From assembly GCA_013214945.1 (NCBI GenBank), contig JABSRT010000005.1, positions 186,001 through 250,000 on the forward strand: DNA of 64,000 bases, read 5' to 3'. The notes under the pieces were generated by a model. That model was not told the DNA's origin. It searched no databases and saw only the letters and a list, made by a program, of their open reading frames with translations. The stretch comes from Gammaproteobacteria bacterium (lineage in GTDB: Bacteria; Pseudomonadota; Gammaproteobacteria; Enterobacterales; Psychrobiaceae). Below are positions 27,555-37,447 of the stretch, one piece after another (the stretch's first letter is position 1; every line of letters begins with the position of its first letter). The translations under genes and the position numbers were made by a program.

Positions 27555-27730
27555 GTTTAATTTGACTAAAAATGGAGCGACCGCTCGAAATGTGACCATG
27601 AATGTGTGTTGATCTGTTAATTTGGATCGCGATCCGATCGTTGGGGCTTAATTTAAATGATTGATAAATGTGATCGGGATCGGCAATAAAATGCGATCCT
27701 CAAGCGGGGAACTTGAGGTTTTGTTCAATA

Positions 27731-28174
27731 TTAAAGCGTGTTTAGCCATAAATTTAACCAGCGTTCGGCATTTTCTTCTGGTAATTCTTGCTCGAGAATA
27801 TCGATCATATTGAGAGAATAGGCTCTCGTTGCTCCTAAGCTATCGAGCAGGGTGTCCATGACAATACCTGCATTGCAAAATGTGTCATAACTGGTATCAC
27901 CAAGTCCACACACAGCAAAGTTAATGTTAGATAAATCAGGTGCTTGCTGTTTTAGTTGCTCAAAGAAAGGTTCTATATTGTCAGGGAAATCTCCAGCGCC
28001 ATGGGTTGAGGTACAAACCAACCATAGCTGGTTTTTAGAGAGATCGTAATGAGCAATATCAGGATCTAAATTGATAGAAACTTGATGATCCTTGCTTAAC
28101 ATTTCTGCTAAATGATCGGCTATATATTCGCTGGCGCCCAGCATTGATCCTACTATTATTGATATATTACTCAT
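27731..28174 (-). CDS. mioC: Flavodoxin-like protein MioC
   Basis: 147 residues, flavodoxin fold: ISIIVGSMLGASEYIADHL (phosphate loop for FMN), CTSTHGAGDFPDNIEPF and FAVCGLGDTSYDTFCNAG, all as in E. coli MioC. MioC is an FMN electron carrier reported to support biotin synthase in vitro. Its location flanking oriC and transcription toward oriC match E. coli, where mioC transcription influences origin behaviour. ATG at 28174; starts eight bases after the upstream TetR gene stop, so it is probably cotranscribed with it. Confidence 0.92.
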   Translation of the reverse strand: MSNISIIVGSMLGASEYIADHLAEMLSKDHQVSINLDPDIAHYDLSKNQLWLVCTSTHGAGDFPDNIEPFFEQLKQQAPDLSNINFAVCGLGDTSYDTFCNAGIVMDTLLDSLGATRAYSLNMIDILEQELPEENAERWLNLWLNTL

Positions 28175-28182
28175 GGTGTTAC

Positions 28183-28815
28183 CTAATTTTTAAGTGGATT
28201 ATTGTGGCCCATAACAGCGCTGAGGCAAAATTGTTGGCATTGTTGAATTAGTTTGATTCGTTCGAATGTTGGCATGGCTTTGTCTTGCCATTGCATTGGT
28301 GTTAATAATGATTCAATAAGAATACCGATTATTGCGTTAGAGGTCATTGTTACATCTTGATTATAAAATACTTTTTGTTCTATTCCCCGATCTATTATAT
28401 CAATAAATATGCCTCTAAATTCGGCTTTATATTGTTGGCGTTGCTCACTAATTATCGGTGATATTGGTTCGGCAAATAAGGCATAGGCCAGCTTATCGGC
28501 CATTAATGCTTTGGCAAAAAACTGATCTAATGCGCTATTTAATTGAATTGTGACATCTTGAGATTGATTAATGATTTTAAGATCAAGCACTAGATCAGCT
28601 GATGATAGATCACTATATACTTGCATCAGCAATTGATCCTTTGAGCTGTAGTGCTTATATACGGATCCTACAGCCAGTCCCGATTTTGCGGCTACTTTAA
28701 TGATGCTTAGCGCGCTAAAACCTTGCTCTGATACTATCTCTAATGCCGCATTTAATAAGTTTTTTCGCTGTAACTCCATATGGGCACGGGTTTTATCGGT
28801 CGGGCGGTAGGCCAT
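28183..28815 (-). CDS. TetR-family transcriptional regulator
   Basis: 210 residues from ATG 28815, which has a GAG at a suitable distance; a GTG nine bases earlier is the alternative. Helix-turn-helix: NLLNAALEIVSEQGFSALSI followed by VAAKSGLAVGSVYKHYSSKDQLL. The C-terminal domain (IDIIDRGIEQKVFYNQDVTMTSNAIIGILIESLL) resembles FabR/PsrA-like or generic TetR ligand domains without a clear subgroup. It is eight bases upstream of mioC on the same strand, an uncommon partner. Target unknown. Confidence 0.85.
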   Translation of the reverse strand: MAYRPTDKTRAHMELQRKNLLNAALEIVSEQGFSALSIIKVAAKSGLAVGSVYKHYSSKDQLLMQVYSDLSSADLVLDLKIINQSQDVTIQLNSALDQFFAKALMADKLAYALFAEPISPIISEQRQQYKAEFRGIFIDIIDRGIEQKVFYNQDVTMTSNAIIGILIESLLTPMQWQDKAMPTFERIKLIQQCQQFCLSAVMGHNNPLKN

Positions 28816-28911
28816 AATAATCACTCAAGCTTTAAAAGTTTAAGTTAACGTTATTGGCGACAAAGATAAAGCGAATTGTAATTCATAATTTGATCTTAAG
28901 TTTATTATGGC

Positions 28912-29496
28912 TTATTGGTTACTTGGATCCTCGGCTAATAATGCCTGATATCTTGCCGGTAAGATGATCTTAGGATATTGCTGGCGGATCTGTTTTAGCT
29001 GCTCGATAGCTTGGGGCTTTTTATCCGCTAACAACAGCTGCTCTATAGCCTGATAGTTTATCTTTGGCTGGTCGCTAATTTTAGTTTGTGGTGGCGAGAG
29101 TTCTTCAGCTAGAGGCACAGCACTTGGGGCCATATCTGCAGTGGCCATCCGCTGTAGTGCCTGTGGCGCTGCTTTTTTACGACTTAATTGAGCGCTGACA
29201 GATTGCGGTTGCATTTCGCTTAACTCGAGAGCGGGTTCGGGCTGGCCAAATTGGTAATATTGCGGGTAATTGAGCACTAAAATACCGATTAGGGCGACAC
29301 TTGCAGCAATACTATAAGGAATATATTTGGTGCTGGCTGACGATAGTTCTTTTGTTGCTTTGAGCTGCGCTAATGCTTGGTTTAATATTTTTTGATCTAT
29401 TTCAGACGATGGTTTCTCGTTGGCTTGTTGCTGGTATAAGGCGGCTAACTGTTGTTCTTGCTTTCGTGTTGACTGATTATCTGGATTATTACTCAT
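28912..29496 (-). CDS. Anti-sigma-factor-like membrane protein
   Basis: 194 residues, overlapping the ECF sigma gene by eight bases. One membrane helix (about residues 61-80, IPYSIAASVALIGILVLNY) separates a cytoplasmic N-terminal part (Gln/Glu-rich, starting SNNPDNQSTRKQEQQLAAL) from a periplasmic C-terminal part ending in a helical YQAIEQLLLADKKPQAIEQLKQI segment. This topology and position downstream of a sigma factor suggest it controls that sigma factor, but no zinc-anti-sigma HxxxCxxC motif is present and no family was recognised. Third gene of the VWA-sigma operon. Confidence 0.6.
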   Translation of the reverse strand: MSNNPDNQSTRKQEQQLAALYQQQANEKPSSEIDQKILNQALAQLKATKELSSASTKYIPYSIAASVALIGILVLNYPQYYQFGQPEPALELSEMQPQSVSAQLSRKKAAPQALQRMATADMAPSAVPLAEELSPPQTKISDQPKINYQAIEQLLLADKKPQAIEQLKQIRQQYPKIILPARYQALLAEDPSNQ

Positions 29497-30016
29497 GAAA
29501 GCTCCGTAAACATTGAGTTAAGCTTGTCACAGCGTATCTTATTCGGCTTTTGGTCGCTTCAATGCTGGCGTCGACAATTAAAGCGATATCAGTGATGGTT
29601 AGTCCGGTTTCTTGTTTTATTATAAATGCCTCTAATTGGACCGCGGGCAACTTGCCTAAGCAATGATTCAGTTGTTGCCGTTGTTTTTGTGCCAGCATAT
29701 TTTGTTCTGGCGAGGCGTTAGGGTGCAGATCTAATGCCTCGTCAGGCTCCGAACTGACCACGCTATTCACTAGTGTTAAGTGTTTATGGTGATCGACCAA
29801 CAAATTATGGGCGATGCGATAAAACCAAGTGGTAAATAACGCAGTATGGCGATAGCTCGTTTGCGATTTTATTACCCGGCTCCAAAGCTCTTGTAATAAA
29901 TCTTCAGCTTGATGATGATTGCGGCATTGGCGCAGAAAGTAACGATAACTTGCTGCTTTATGGCGTTGATAGAGCTTTCCAAAAGCAAGATGGCTGCCAG
30001 CGCAATATTTTTTCAT
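29489..30016 (-). CDS. ECF-type RNA polymerase sigma factor (sigma-70 family)
   Basis: At least 175 residues. Region 2: YRYFLRQCRNHHQAEDLLQELWSRV with HTALFTTWFYRIAHNLLVDHHK; region 4: LGKLPAVQLEAFIIKQETGLTITDIALIVDASIEATKSRIRYAVTSL. The first ATG (30016) cuts into the domain: the bases just upstream, in frame and without a stop, read DNLSDAQL, which is the normal N-terminal sequence of this family (LSDxQLMxxY). No ATG, GTG or TTG precedes them, only ATT (30052), ATC (30043) or CTG (30019). AAGGA lies eight bases before the ATC. The real start may be a rare codon. Downstream of the VWA gene and overlapping the anti-sigma-like gene. Confidence 0.82.
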   Translation of the reverse strand: MKKYCAGSHLAFGKLYQRHKAASYRYFLRQCRNHHQAEDLLQELWSRVIKSQTSYRHTALFTTWFYRIAHNLLVDHHKHLTLVNSVVSSEPDEALDLHPNASPEQNMLAQKQRQQLNHCLGKLPAVQLEAFIIKQETGLTITDIALIVDASIEATKSRIRYAVTSLTQCLRSFHE

Positions 30017-30065
30017 CAGTTGAGCATCGCTTAAATTATCGATTGTGCTAATCCTTGTCGTGCAG

Positions 30066-31805
30066 TTATTGGTTAGTTGGTGTTGGGTTTAGCAAGGATA
30101 CCGTTCTAACTAATTGAATAAATTCATGACGATAACCAAAGTCGTCAATTCCTTTATAACGATTTGCTAGCTCAATAACATCTTGATAAGTATATTTTCC
30201 AAGGTACTTTCCACCTTGGAGTAGTTGACCAAATGCTGCGACTGCCGTGGCAAATTTAAAATCATTGGTTGCAGCGGTTGATAATAAATTACGTGCAACA
30301 ACTTTTGTTATTAGTTTACTATGCGCGGAATTTGGCTGTTTGTAACGTAATTTTATCATCGCTATTTCAGATGATAGGCTTGGTTGTTTTGTGATTGATT
30401 TATAGCGCAATGGGTCTATTTGCTTGTTTGTGGCATTCGTGAGGGTCAGCTCATAAATTGCGGTCACGTCATGTCCGGCGCCAATATCGCCGGCGTCTAC
30501 TTTGTCGTTATTGAAATCTTCGCGCGCTAGTTGGCGGTTTTCATAACCAAGCAACCGATATTCAGCCACTTGGTCTGGATTAAATTCGACCTGGATTTTG
30601 ACATCTTTAGCGATGATTTGCAGCGTTGAACTCAGTTGGTCAACTAGCACTTTACGTGCTTCGTTTATATTATCGATATAGGCATAATTACCGTTACCAA
30701 TATCCGCTAACTGCTCCATTAGGTGGTCATTATAATTACCTTGGCCAAAGCCTAGGGTGGTCAGGCCGATCCCTGATTTACGTTGTGTTTCGATTAATGA
30801 TTTTAGGCTCTCTATGTTAGTGGTACCGACATTAAAATCGCCGTCGGTTGCTAAAATTACCCGATTAATGCCATCACTAATAAAAGATTGCTTGGCCAGT
30901 TGATACGCCAGTTCGATGCCTTGACTGCCGTGCGTTGAACCGCCAGCGCGCAACTGACTTAATGCCATATTTATCGCTTGATGATTATTGCCTGCTGTTG
31001 GTTGCAACACCACGCCAGCAGCTCCGGCGTAAACGACAATTGATACCCGATCATTTTTACCCAATTGCGACGTCAGCATCATTAATGATTTTTTCAGTAA
31101 TGGCAGCTTATTCGCTTGATTCATTGAACCTGATACATCGAGCAAAAAGACTAAATTGGCGTTACCGAGTTGATTGGTTGCTACTTGGTAGCCTTTTAAG
31201 CCAATTTTTAACAATTTTCGGTCGCTGTTCCATGGCGCAGCGTACATTTCTGTATCAATTAGAAAGGGCTGCTTAGTGGTGGTTGGCACGGGGTATTGAT
31301 AATTAAAATAATTGATTAACTCTTCAAGTCGTACCGCTGCTTTGGGTGGTAAATTACCTTGATTGATCATGCGGCGGATATTGCTGTAACTGCCGGTGTC
31401 GACATCAATCGAAAAAGTCGATACTGGCTGTTGTTGCACCAGTTTTACCGGATTATTGGCGAGCGTTTGATAGCTTTCACTATTTTTTTCATCAGTATTG
31501 ATCACCGGGTAAGCAGGGATGTTTGGTGGCGGCAGGTAATGATTCATATCTGCTGTGGTCATTAAGCGTTGTTTGGTATTCACCAGTTTGCTTCTAACCA
31601 ATTTAGCATGACTAGATATCGGCATAGGCAGCATTGCCGGTTCTGCGAGTATTTCAGTCGTTGGGGAGCCTTGAATTGGCGTGGTTATTTGTTGATTGGG
31701 CTGTTTTTTATTGGTTTGCGCTGGGCTCGATTGGCCACTACAACCAATTAAAGTTAGCAGTAAACCAAGTGAAATTGATGATGTTAGCAGTATTTTAGTA
31801 GGCAT
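30066..31805 (-). CDS. Von Willebrand factor type A domain lipoprotein (YfbK-like)
   Basis: 579 residues. Lipoprotein signal with lipobox LIGC at about residue 22. The N-terminal VWA-associated segment (STFSIDVDTGSYSNIRRMINQGNLPPKAAVRLEELINYF) is characteristic of the YfbK group. The VWA domain has a full metal-ion site: DVSGSMNQ, the later threonine, and ATDGDFNVG; a C-terminal DUF3520-type region ends near FIQLVRTVSLL. Function of YfbK-type proteins is unknown; they are likely to bind a partner at the envelope. First gene of an operon with an ECF sigma and an anti-sigma-like protein, suggesting the signal concerns the envelope. Confidence 0.85.
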   Translation of the reverse strand: MPTKILLTSSISLGLLLTLIGCSGQSSPAQTNKKQPNQQITTPIQGSPTTEILAEPAMLPMPISSHAKLVRSKLVNTKQRLMTTADMNHYLPPPNIPAYPVINTDEKNSESYQTLANNPVKLVQQQPVSTFSIDVDTGSYSNIRRMINQGNLPPKAAVRLEELINYFNYQYPVPTTTKQPFLIDTEMYAAPWNSDRKLLKIGLKGYQVATNQLGNANLVFLLDVSGSMNQANKLPLLKKSLMMLTSQLGKNDRVSIVVYAGAAGVVLQPTAGNNHQAINMALSQLRAGGSTHGSQGIELAYQLAKQSFISDGINRVILATDGDFNVGTTNIESLKSLIETQRKSGIGLTTLGFGQGNYNDHLMEQLADIGNGNYAYIDNINEARKVLVDQLSSTLQIIAKDVKIQVEFNPDQVAEYRLLGYENRQLAREDFNNDKVDAGDIGAGHDVTAIYELTLTNATNKQIDPLRYKSITKQPSLSSEIAMIKLRYKQPNSAHSKLITKVVARNLLSTAATNDFKFATAVAAFGQLLQGGKYLGKYTYQDVIELANRYKGIDDFGYRHEFIQLVRTVSLLNPTPTNQ

Positions 31806-32080
31806 AATAAAAATCCTTAGGGGTTAGTTAAGGGTATAAACGATGCAAAGATCAAAAAGGGTTATTTATTTTATTGGGTTAGATATGTAAACGTGATCTT
31901 TGTCACGTTTTGTTGGGTGGTGGTCGTCGTAATAATCAATCTGCTGGGGGCTGCTTAGTTGAAGTTGTATACTTGAGGACTGTTTTAGCGGTTGTAAATT
32001 AACGATGTTTTTTCAGAAAAACATTCGGATATTATGTCGTAATCTAACATTTTGTTAGCCACCATTTTTATGAGACCCAG

Positions 32081-33481
32081 ATGAAAGAAGTAAAATTCCG
32101 TTGGATAGATCAGTTTTTGATCCACATGACTTTAAAAACTAAATTCGCACTATTGTCGATTATTCCAATCATATTATTAGTGACGCTAACCTTGTTAATA
32201 AGCAATAAATTTGAAAATATATTAACAAGTAACAATAATAGTCAGTTGCAACAACAGATTAATATCAATGATATTATCGACAAGGCTCAAGCTTATATTC
32301 CGCTGTCGCAGCGACAGACATTTTTATCAGAGATTAGCCATTTAAACGTTGCGCAACCATCGATGGTGGGGCGAGCTGCTTATAATCAGACTGCTGCCAA
32401 TGATGTTAGTGATTATCATGGGTTTGTTTATTCTATTTTGGCCGGCTCAATATTTATTATTTTTTTGGCTGGTTATTACATTTCAACCTTTGTTGGTGGC
32501 GCACTTTTTGTCACGGTTACGGCGTTGAAAAAAGCGGCTGATGGCGACTTAACCCATCGATTAAATTTCTTTGAGGTTAAGGATGAATTTAGTACCTTAG
32601 CGGTCAGTGTTGATACGCTTGTTGAGCGTCAACATACCTTGGTGCAACAAATATCTCAGGCCAGCTGTCAGGTTCGTCAAGGTGTTGAGTCGTTTAGATT
32701 AACAGCTCAGACCGGTCAGTCATTGGCGTCAACGCAAAGTCAGCACCTCGACTCGTTAGCGACTGCAATGGAGCAAATGACCACGGCGGTCAAGGACGTT
32801 GCTTACAACGCTGAGTCGTCGACGGCTGAGATTAAAGCGTCTAATGATCAGGTGATTAAGGGCTCTAAGGGGGTTGAAACCACGGTTGAAGCAATTAATG
32901 TGCTGTCGAGTGAAATTGACAATGCGTCTAACGCCGTAACTACCCTTAATGAAAACGCCAGCAAAATTGATGAGGTAGTATCGAGCATTAATGCTATTTC
33001 ACAACAAACGAATCTATTGGCTTTAAATGCTGCCATTGAAGCGGCGCGGGCAGGGGAACAGGGACGTGGCTTTGCGGTTGTCGCAGATGAAGTAAGAACC
33101 TTAGCGGGCAGAACTCAAGCCGCTACGGTTGAAATTAAAGCGATGATTGAAGACTTGCAAGCAGGCACGCAAAACCTCACTCAGGTGATGGAGCGTACTG
33201 TAGCATTAGCACAAGACGGTAAAAAACACGTGATGATGACTGGCAATGATTTAAATCATATTGCCCAACATAGTATTAAGGTGCTTGAGTTAAGTACCTT
33301 AATTGCAACGTCGGCCGAGCAGCAGTCGTTGGCGGCGAATGATATTGGTGCCAGTATGCTGGAGATCCGGTCTCAATCTCATGATGTCGAGCAATCGGCT
33401 AATCAGTCGGTATTGAGTTGTGATGATTTGTATCAAACGGCAGAGCAGTTAGATAAGTTAATGATTGGGCTTAAAATATAA
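32081..33481 (+). CDS. Methyl-accepting chemotaxis protein, short sensor region
   Basis: 466 residues. Membrane helices at about 18-42 ([19 protein letters not shown]) and 122-144 ([19 protein letters not shown]), separated by only about 80 periplasmic residues. HAMP follows ([15 protein letters not shown]), then the signalling domain with tip [20 protein letters not shown] and [19 protein letters not shown]. The sensor loop is too short for a full dCACHE or four-helix bundle, so it may sense through a small loop or the membrane. ATG at 32081; divergent from the VWA operon. Confidence 0.9.
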   Translation: MKEVKFRWIDQFLIHMTLKTKFALLSIIPIILLVTLTLLISNKFENILTSNNNSQLQQQININDIIDKAQAYIPLSQRQTFLSEISHLNVAQPSMVGRAAYNQTAANDVSDYHGFVYSILAGSIFIIFLAGYYISTFVGGALFVTVTALKKAADGDLTHRLNFFEVKDEFSTLAVSVDTLVERQHTLVQQISQASCQVRQGVESFRLTAQTGQSLASTQSQHLDSLATAMEQMTTAVKDVAYNAESSTAEIKASNDQVIKGSKGVETTVEAINVLSSEIDNASNAVTTLNENASKIDEVVSSINAISQQTNLLALNAAIEAARAGEQGRGFAVVADEVRTLAGRTQAATVEIKAMIEDLQAGTQNLTQVMERTVALAQDGKKHVMMTGNDLNHIAQHSIKVLELSTLIATSAEQQSLAANDIGASMLEIRSQSHDVEQSANQSVLSCDDLYQTAEQLDKLMIGLKI

Positions 33482-33488
33482 TAAATAA

Positions 33489-33520
33489 TTCACCTTACGT
33501 CCGGGTGGTCGTAAGGTGAA
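33489..33520. terminator. Hairpin between convergent chemoreceptor and mnmE
   Basis: TTCACCTTACG and CGTAAGGTGAA form an 11-base perfect stem with a ten-base loop directly after the chemoreceptor stop. T-runs are weak on both strands (ATTATTTAT on the minus strand), so it may end transcription imperfectly or protect the mRNA end. Confidence 0.55.
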
Positions 33521-33544
33521 ACATTCGTTTATGCGGTAGTCTGG

Positions 33545-34930
33545 TTATTTACCAATACAAAAAGAAGTAAATATTCGACTCAGCAAATCATCGGAACTAA
33601 ATTCACCCGTAATTTCGCTCAGGTGATTTTGCGCAATGCGTAATTCTTCAGCCAATAGCTCTCCGGCGTTATAAGACACTAACTGTTCTTTACCTATATC
33701 AATATGGCTAGTGGCATGGTCAAGTGCTTCTATGTGTCTGCGACGCGCCATAAAGCTGCCTTCGGTAACACTCTGATAACCCATACATTGCTTGAGGTGG
33801 TTTTTTAATTCGGCGATGCCTGCACCGGTCTTGGCTGATATATTGAAAATAGGGTAGTTGTTTTCAGTTGATCCCCCAGTATTGTCGCCGCTAAGATCCG
33901 CTTTATTGCGAATAACAGATAAACCAACACCCGCGGGGATTTTTTCGAGAAATTCAGGCCATATTTTGTGCGGATCGCTGTGCTCGGTTTCTGTGCCATC
34001 GACCATAAAGAGAATGCGATCGGCCTGATTAATTTCTTGCCATGCGCGCTCAATTCCAATTTGTTCTATTTTATCTGGGCTTTCACGTAGGCCAGCGGTA
34101 TCAATAATATGCAATGGCATGCCGTCAATATGGATATGCTCACGCAGCACATCACGCGTGGTACCAGCAATGTCGGTCACAATAGCAAGTTCCTGACCGG
34201 AAAGGGCGTTAAGCAACGATGATTTACCGGCATTAGGGCGACCGGCGATCACTACCCGCATTCCTTCACGCAACAAGCTGCCTTGACGGGCTTGATTACG
34301 GACATTCGCTAAATGCTCAATAATGGCGTTTAAATCTGTTAGTACTTTGCCATCAGACAGAAAATCGATTTCTTCTTCTGGAAAATCAATCGCGGCTTCA
34401 ACATAAATGCGTAACCGAATTAAGCTTTCTACCAAGTTATTAATGTGGTTTGAAAACTCACCTTTCATTGATTGTACGGCTGACTTTGCCGCTTGTTCTG
34501 ACGTCGCATCAATTAAATCGGCAATGGCTTCAGCTTGCGCCAAATCCATTTTGTCGTTCATAAAAGCACGTTCTGAAAACTCACCAGGACGCGCAGTGCG
34601 GATCCCCTCTATTTGCAAAATCCGCTTAATGAGCATATCGACAATCACTGGGCCGCCGTGACCTTGCAGTTCTAACACATCTTCGCCAGTGAACGAGTTG
34701 GGATTATTGAAAAATAGGGCGATGCCTTGATCTAACTCGCTGCCATCTTTATTCAAAAATGCACAATAATCGGCATATCTAGGTTTGGGTACTTTGCCTA
34801 GTATTTGCTGCGCAACTTGCTGGACTAATGGGCCTGAGATTCTGACTATGCCAACACCGCCGCGACCCGGTGGGGTAGCTTGGGCTACTATGGTGTCAGT
34901 TTCGAAGCTCGACATTTGATTGATGGTCAT
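33545..34930 (-). CDS. mnmE: tRNA modification GTPase MnmE (TrmE)
   Basis: 461 residues. Partner of MnmG for wobble uridine modification. Features: N-terminal tetrahydrofolate-binding domain ([22 protein letters not shown]), helical domain, inserted GTPase with [14 protein letters not shown] (G1), DIAGTTRD (G2), DTAGL (G3) and NKAD (G4), and the C-terminal FCIGK with the essential cysteine. ATG at 34930. A terminator at 35038-35062 separates it from yidC, so it probably has its own promoter. Confidence 0.97.
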   Translation of the reverse strand: MTINQMSSFETDTIVAQATPPGRGGVGIVRISGPLVQQVAQQILGKVPKPRYADYCAFLNKDGSELDQGIALFFNNPNSFTGEDVLELQGHGGPVIVDMLIKRILQIEGIRTARPGEFSERAFMNDKMDLAQAEAIADLIDATSEQAAKSAVQSMKGEFSNHINNLVESLIRLRIYVEAAIDFPEEEIDFLSDGKVLTDLNAIIEHLANVRNQARQGSLLREGMRVVIAGRPNAGKSSLLNALSGQELAIVTDIAGTTRDVLREHIHIDGMPLHIIDTAGLRESPDKIEQIGIERAWQEINQADRILFMVDGTETEHSDPHKIWPEFLEKIPAGVGLSVIRNKADLSGDNTGGSTENNYPIFNISAKTGAGIAELKNHLKQCMGYQSVTEGSFMARRRHIEALDHATSHIDIGKEQLVSYNAGELLAEELRIAQNHLSEITGEFSSDDLLSRIFTSFCIGK

Positions 34931-35037
34931 AATGGGTTCTTGGTAAATATAATTGGCGAGATTTTAGCATACCCAAGGAGAGAGTTTCTAATATTGACTA
35001 GATTGCACTAAAAATAGCGGGCAGGTAGCGCAGACAT

Positions 35038-35062
35038 AAAAAAGCCTGCACGAGGCAGGCTT
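35038..35062 (-). terminator. Terminator of the rpmH-rnpA-yidD-yidC operon
   Basis: On the minus strand AAGCCTGC-CTCGT-GCAGGCTT followed by a T-run; eight-base GC-rich stem, 22 bases after the yidC stop codon. Confidence 0.85.
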
Positions 35063-35083
35063 ATATTTTCTAGCAAGCTAAAT

Positions 35084-36709
35084 CTATTTCAGACCTTTTT
35101 TCTCAAGGTTTTTGTAGATGATGGTTTGCTGGATCAGAGTCACAATATTACTGGTTACCCAGTAAAGTACTAATCCTGATGGGAACCATAGGAAGAAGAC
35201 TGTGAAAATGACAGGCATAAACTGCATCATTTTTTGCTGCATTGGATCCGTTGACATTGATGGCTGCATTTTGCTCATTAAGAACATGCTGGCACCCATT
35301 AATAATGGCAATACGTAATAAGGGTCAAGTGCTGATAAATCGTCAATCCATAACATAAATGGTGCATGACGTAGTTCAACCGACTCTTGCAACATCCAGA
35401 ATAGACCAAGGAAAATAGGCATTTGCAATACTAATGGTAAACAGCCACCTAAAGGATTGACCTTTTCTTTTTTGTATAGCTCCATGGTCGCTTGACCCAT
35501 CTTTTGACGGTCATCACCAAAGCGTTCTTTTAATTCAGCCATCTTAGGCTGAAGCTGACGCATTTTAGCCATTGACGTGTATTGCGCTTTGGTCAGTGGG
35601 TACATTACACCACGAACAGCGAAGGTCAGCATAATAATTGCAAAACCCCAGTTGCCGACTAAGCCATAAAAGAAAGTGATTAACATATGTAGCGGCTGAG
35701 CCAACCACCATAGGAAACCATAATCAACGGTCAAATCAAGGTAGGGTGCGGTAGCCTCAAGGCGATCTTGTAATTTTGGTCCGGTATACAGTACAGCGGA
35801 GATCTCGCCAGTGCTATTAGCGGCAATAGTAATAGGTTCTGCTTTAAAACCAATGGCGCCATGATCGTCGCCAATAATACGACTGTATAATACGTTTTCA
35901 GATTCACCATTTGGGATCCAAGCTGTGACGAAGTAATGCTGTAGCATCGCAACCCAACCACCCGTGGTGATTTCTTTTAGCTTAGCATCTTCCATATCGC
36001 CGAAGTCGTACTTGCTGTATTTATCTTCTTCGGTTGAAAAAGCACCACCGCGATATAGCTGCATCATCATGCTGCTTTCTTCAGTTGGCTTATCAATGCT
36101 CTGCTTTAACTGTGCATACATCTGCAGCTGAATGTTTTGATCGCTGTTATTGTTAATGCGGTAGGTAACCGACACTTGATAACTGTCGCGATTAAAACCA
36201 AAAACTTTTTCAAAATTAATGCCTTGGTCATTGGTGTAAGTTAATACAACCTCAAAGGCGTCTTGGCCATCGGCTAATTGATAGCTGTCTTGGCTGACCT
36301 CATATTGTGGACGACCGTCTTTACTAGAATCTGGACCATTAGCACCGATTAAACCGCTTTGCGCGACAAAGGTGTAATTTGGCAGTTGTTCTAATAGTTT
36401 CAAGCTATCAGCTGATCCCATTTCAACGGGGTAGGCCATTAATGATGATTCTACAATGTCACCACCTAGGGTATCGATAGCGATCGTAAGTAAATCAGTC
36501 ACAACCGTAATTGTTTTGCGTTGCGTTTGGGCGTTTGGCTGTGATTGCGCTAAGACAGTGCTGCTAGCAGGAATATCCGCGTTAACGGTATTTGCAGTTT
36601 GTTCAATAGATTGTGGCTGTTGCGGCGCGTTATCTATTTGCCATTGTTGGTACAGCAAAAAAGATACGAAGAGTAAGCCCGCAATTAGCAAATTACGTTG
36701 TGATTCCAT
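35084..36709 (-). CDS. yidC: Membrane protein insertase YidC
   Basis: 541 residues, the gammaproteobacterial length. An N-terminal membrane anchor ([19 protein letters not shown]), a large periplasmic beta-sandwich domain to about residue 335, and five conserved C-terminal helices including [29 protein letters not shown] (with the hydrophilic-groove arginine), [46 protein letters not shown]. It inserts and folds inner-membrane proteins alone or with SecYEG. Preceded by yidD with a six-base gap. Confidence 0.97.
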   Translation of the reverse strand: MESQRNLLIAGLLFVSFLLYQQWQIDNAPQQPQSIEQTANTVNADIPASSTVLAQSQPNAQTQRKTITVVTDLLTIAIDTLGGDIVESSLMAYPVEMGSADSLKLLEQLPNYTFVAQSGLIGANGPDSSKDGRPQYEVSQDSYQLADGQDAFEVVLTYTNDQGINFEKVFGFNRDSYQVSVTYRINNNSDQNIQLQMYAQLKQSIDKPTEESSMMMQLYRGGAFSTEEDKYSKYDFGDMEDAKLKEITTGGWVAMLQHYFVTAWIPNGESENVLYSRIIGDDHGAIGFKAEPITIAANSTGEISAVLYTGPKLQDRLEATAPYLDLTVDYGFLWWLAQPLHMLITFFYGLVGNWGFAIIMLTFAVRGVMYPLTKAQYTSMAKMRQLQPKMAELKERFGDDRQKMGQATMELYKKEKVNPLGGCLPLVLQMPIFLGLFWMLQESVELRHAPFMLWIDDLSALDPYYVLPLLMGASMFLMSKMQPSMSTDPMQQKMMQFMPVIFTVFFLWFPSGLVLYWVTSNIVTLIQQTIIYKNLEKKGLK

Positions 36710-36715
36710 AAGGCG

Positions 36716-36979
36716 TTAATTTCTTTTGTTGTTGGTTAAATAATCTTTATCTGGGACAGGGTCACTGCCGCCAGGATTAAAAGGATGACATCTTAATAGA
36801 CGTTTGCTCGCTAACCAAGTCCCTTTTTGCAGGCCATGGATATTAATTGCCTCAATAGCATATTGAGAACAAGTCGGTGTAAAGCGACAGCGTGGACCAA
36901 GCAGTGGGCTAATAATTACTTGATAGCCCCGTACTAAGCCTATTGCTGCTCTTTGTAACGGCGAGCGATTTTTTTCCAT
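36716..36979 (-). CDS. yidD: Membrane protein insertion efficiency factor YidD
   Basis: 87 residues. The family core is clear: [37 protein letters not shown], followed by [18 protein letters not shown]. It is a small amphipathic protein that assists YidC-dependent insertion. Overlaps rnpA by 40 bases, as commonly found. ATG at 36979. Confidence 0.95.
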   Translation of the reverse strand: MEKNRSPLQRAAIGLVRGYQVIISPLLGPRCRFTPTCSQYAIEAINIHGLQKGTWLASKRLLRCHPFNPGGSDPVPDKDYLTNNKRN

Positions 36980-37302
36980 AGTCTATTAGTAAGTATATTT
37001 AGCTCATTATTATCCAATTTTCCAATTCCGCCTTTGGCTATGATGACATAATCAAGGGCAAGTAAATTGTGCTGATATAAACGAAAATTCTCACGAAGAA
37101 CGCGTTTAACCTGGTTACGGTCAACTGCTAATTTTAACTGTTTTTTTGGTATTGCTAAGCCAAGTCTTGGGTGACCAAGGGTATTGGGACAGGCTAAAAT
37201 GGTGAGTTGAGGTGAACCGGCACGAAGTGGTTTTTTGAATACAGTTTTGAAATCATCGGGAGTTAAGAGCCTTAACTCCCGAGGATAAGAATAATTAACC
37301 AT
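36940..37302 (-). CDS. rnpA: Ribonuclease P protein component
   Basis: 120 residues, small and basic. It binds the RNase P RNA and helps mature the 5' ends of tRNAs. The signature RNxxKR appears as [16 protein letters not shown], with the preceding [17 protein letters not shown] motif. Ten bases after rpmH; overlaps yidD. ATG at 37302. Confidence 0.96.
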   Translation of the reverse strand: MVNYSYPRELRLLTPDDFKTVFKKPLRAGSPQLTILACPNTLGHPRLGLAIPKKQLKLAVDRNQVKRVLRENFRLYQHNLLALDYVIIAKGGIGKLDNNELNILTNRLWKKIARRYKEQQ

Positions 37303-37312
37303 GGGTCAATTA

Positions 37313-37447
37313 TTACGCGCTTAGCTTTGCACGGCCTTTAGAACGACGACGTGCAAGAACAGCACGTCCGCCCTTTGTAGCCGAACGAGCACGGAAACCG
37401 TGGTTGCGCTTGCGTTTTAAAACGCTAGGTTGGAAAGTACGTTTCAT
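37313..37447 (-). CDS. rpmH: 50S ribosomal protein L34
   Basis: 44 residues from the ATG at 37447: [18 protein letters not shown], then [20 protein letters not shown], the nearly invariant L34 sequence. An apparent 17-residue upstream extension does not belong to the family. First gene of the rpmH-rnpA-yidD-yidC operon, divergent from dnaA. Confidence 0.98.
   Translation of the reverse strand: MKRTFQPSVLKRKRNHGFRARSATKGGRAVLARRRSKGRAKLSA

Larger units (their letters stand above)
27265..27700. other. oriC: Chromosomal replication origin oriC
   Basis: The spacer between mnmG and mioC, the oriC location in E. coli and many gammaproteobacteria. About 20 GATC Dam sites fall within 430 bases. An AT-rich unwinding element with GATC-led 13-mers (27317-27357) is followed by DnaA boxes: two perfect TTATCCACA (27475, 27546), a one-mismatch box on the minus strand (27457-27465) and weaker ones at 27503-27511 and 27530-27538. 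DnaA is encoded about 10 kb away. Confidence 0.92.
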
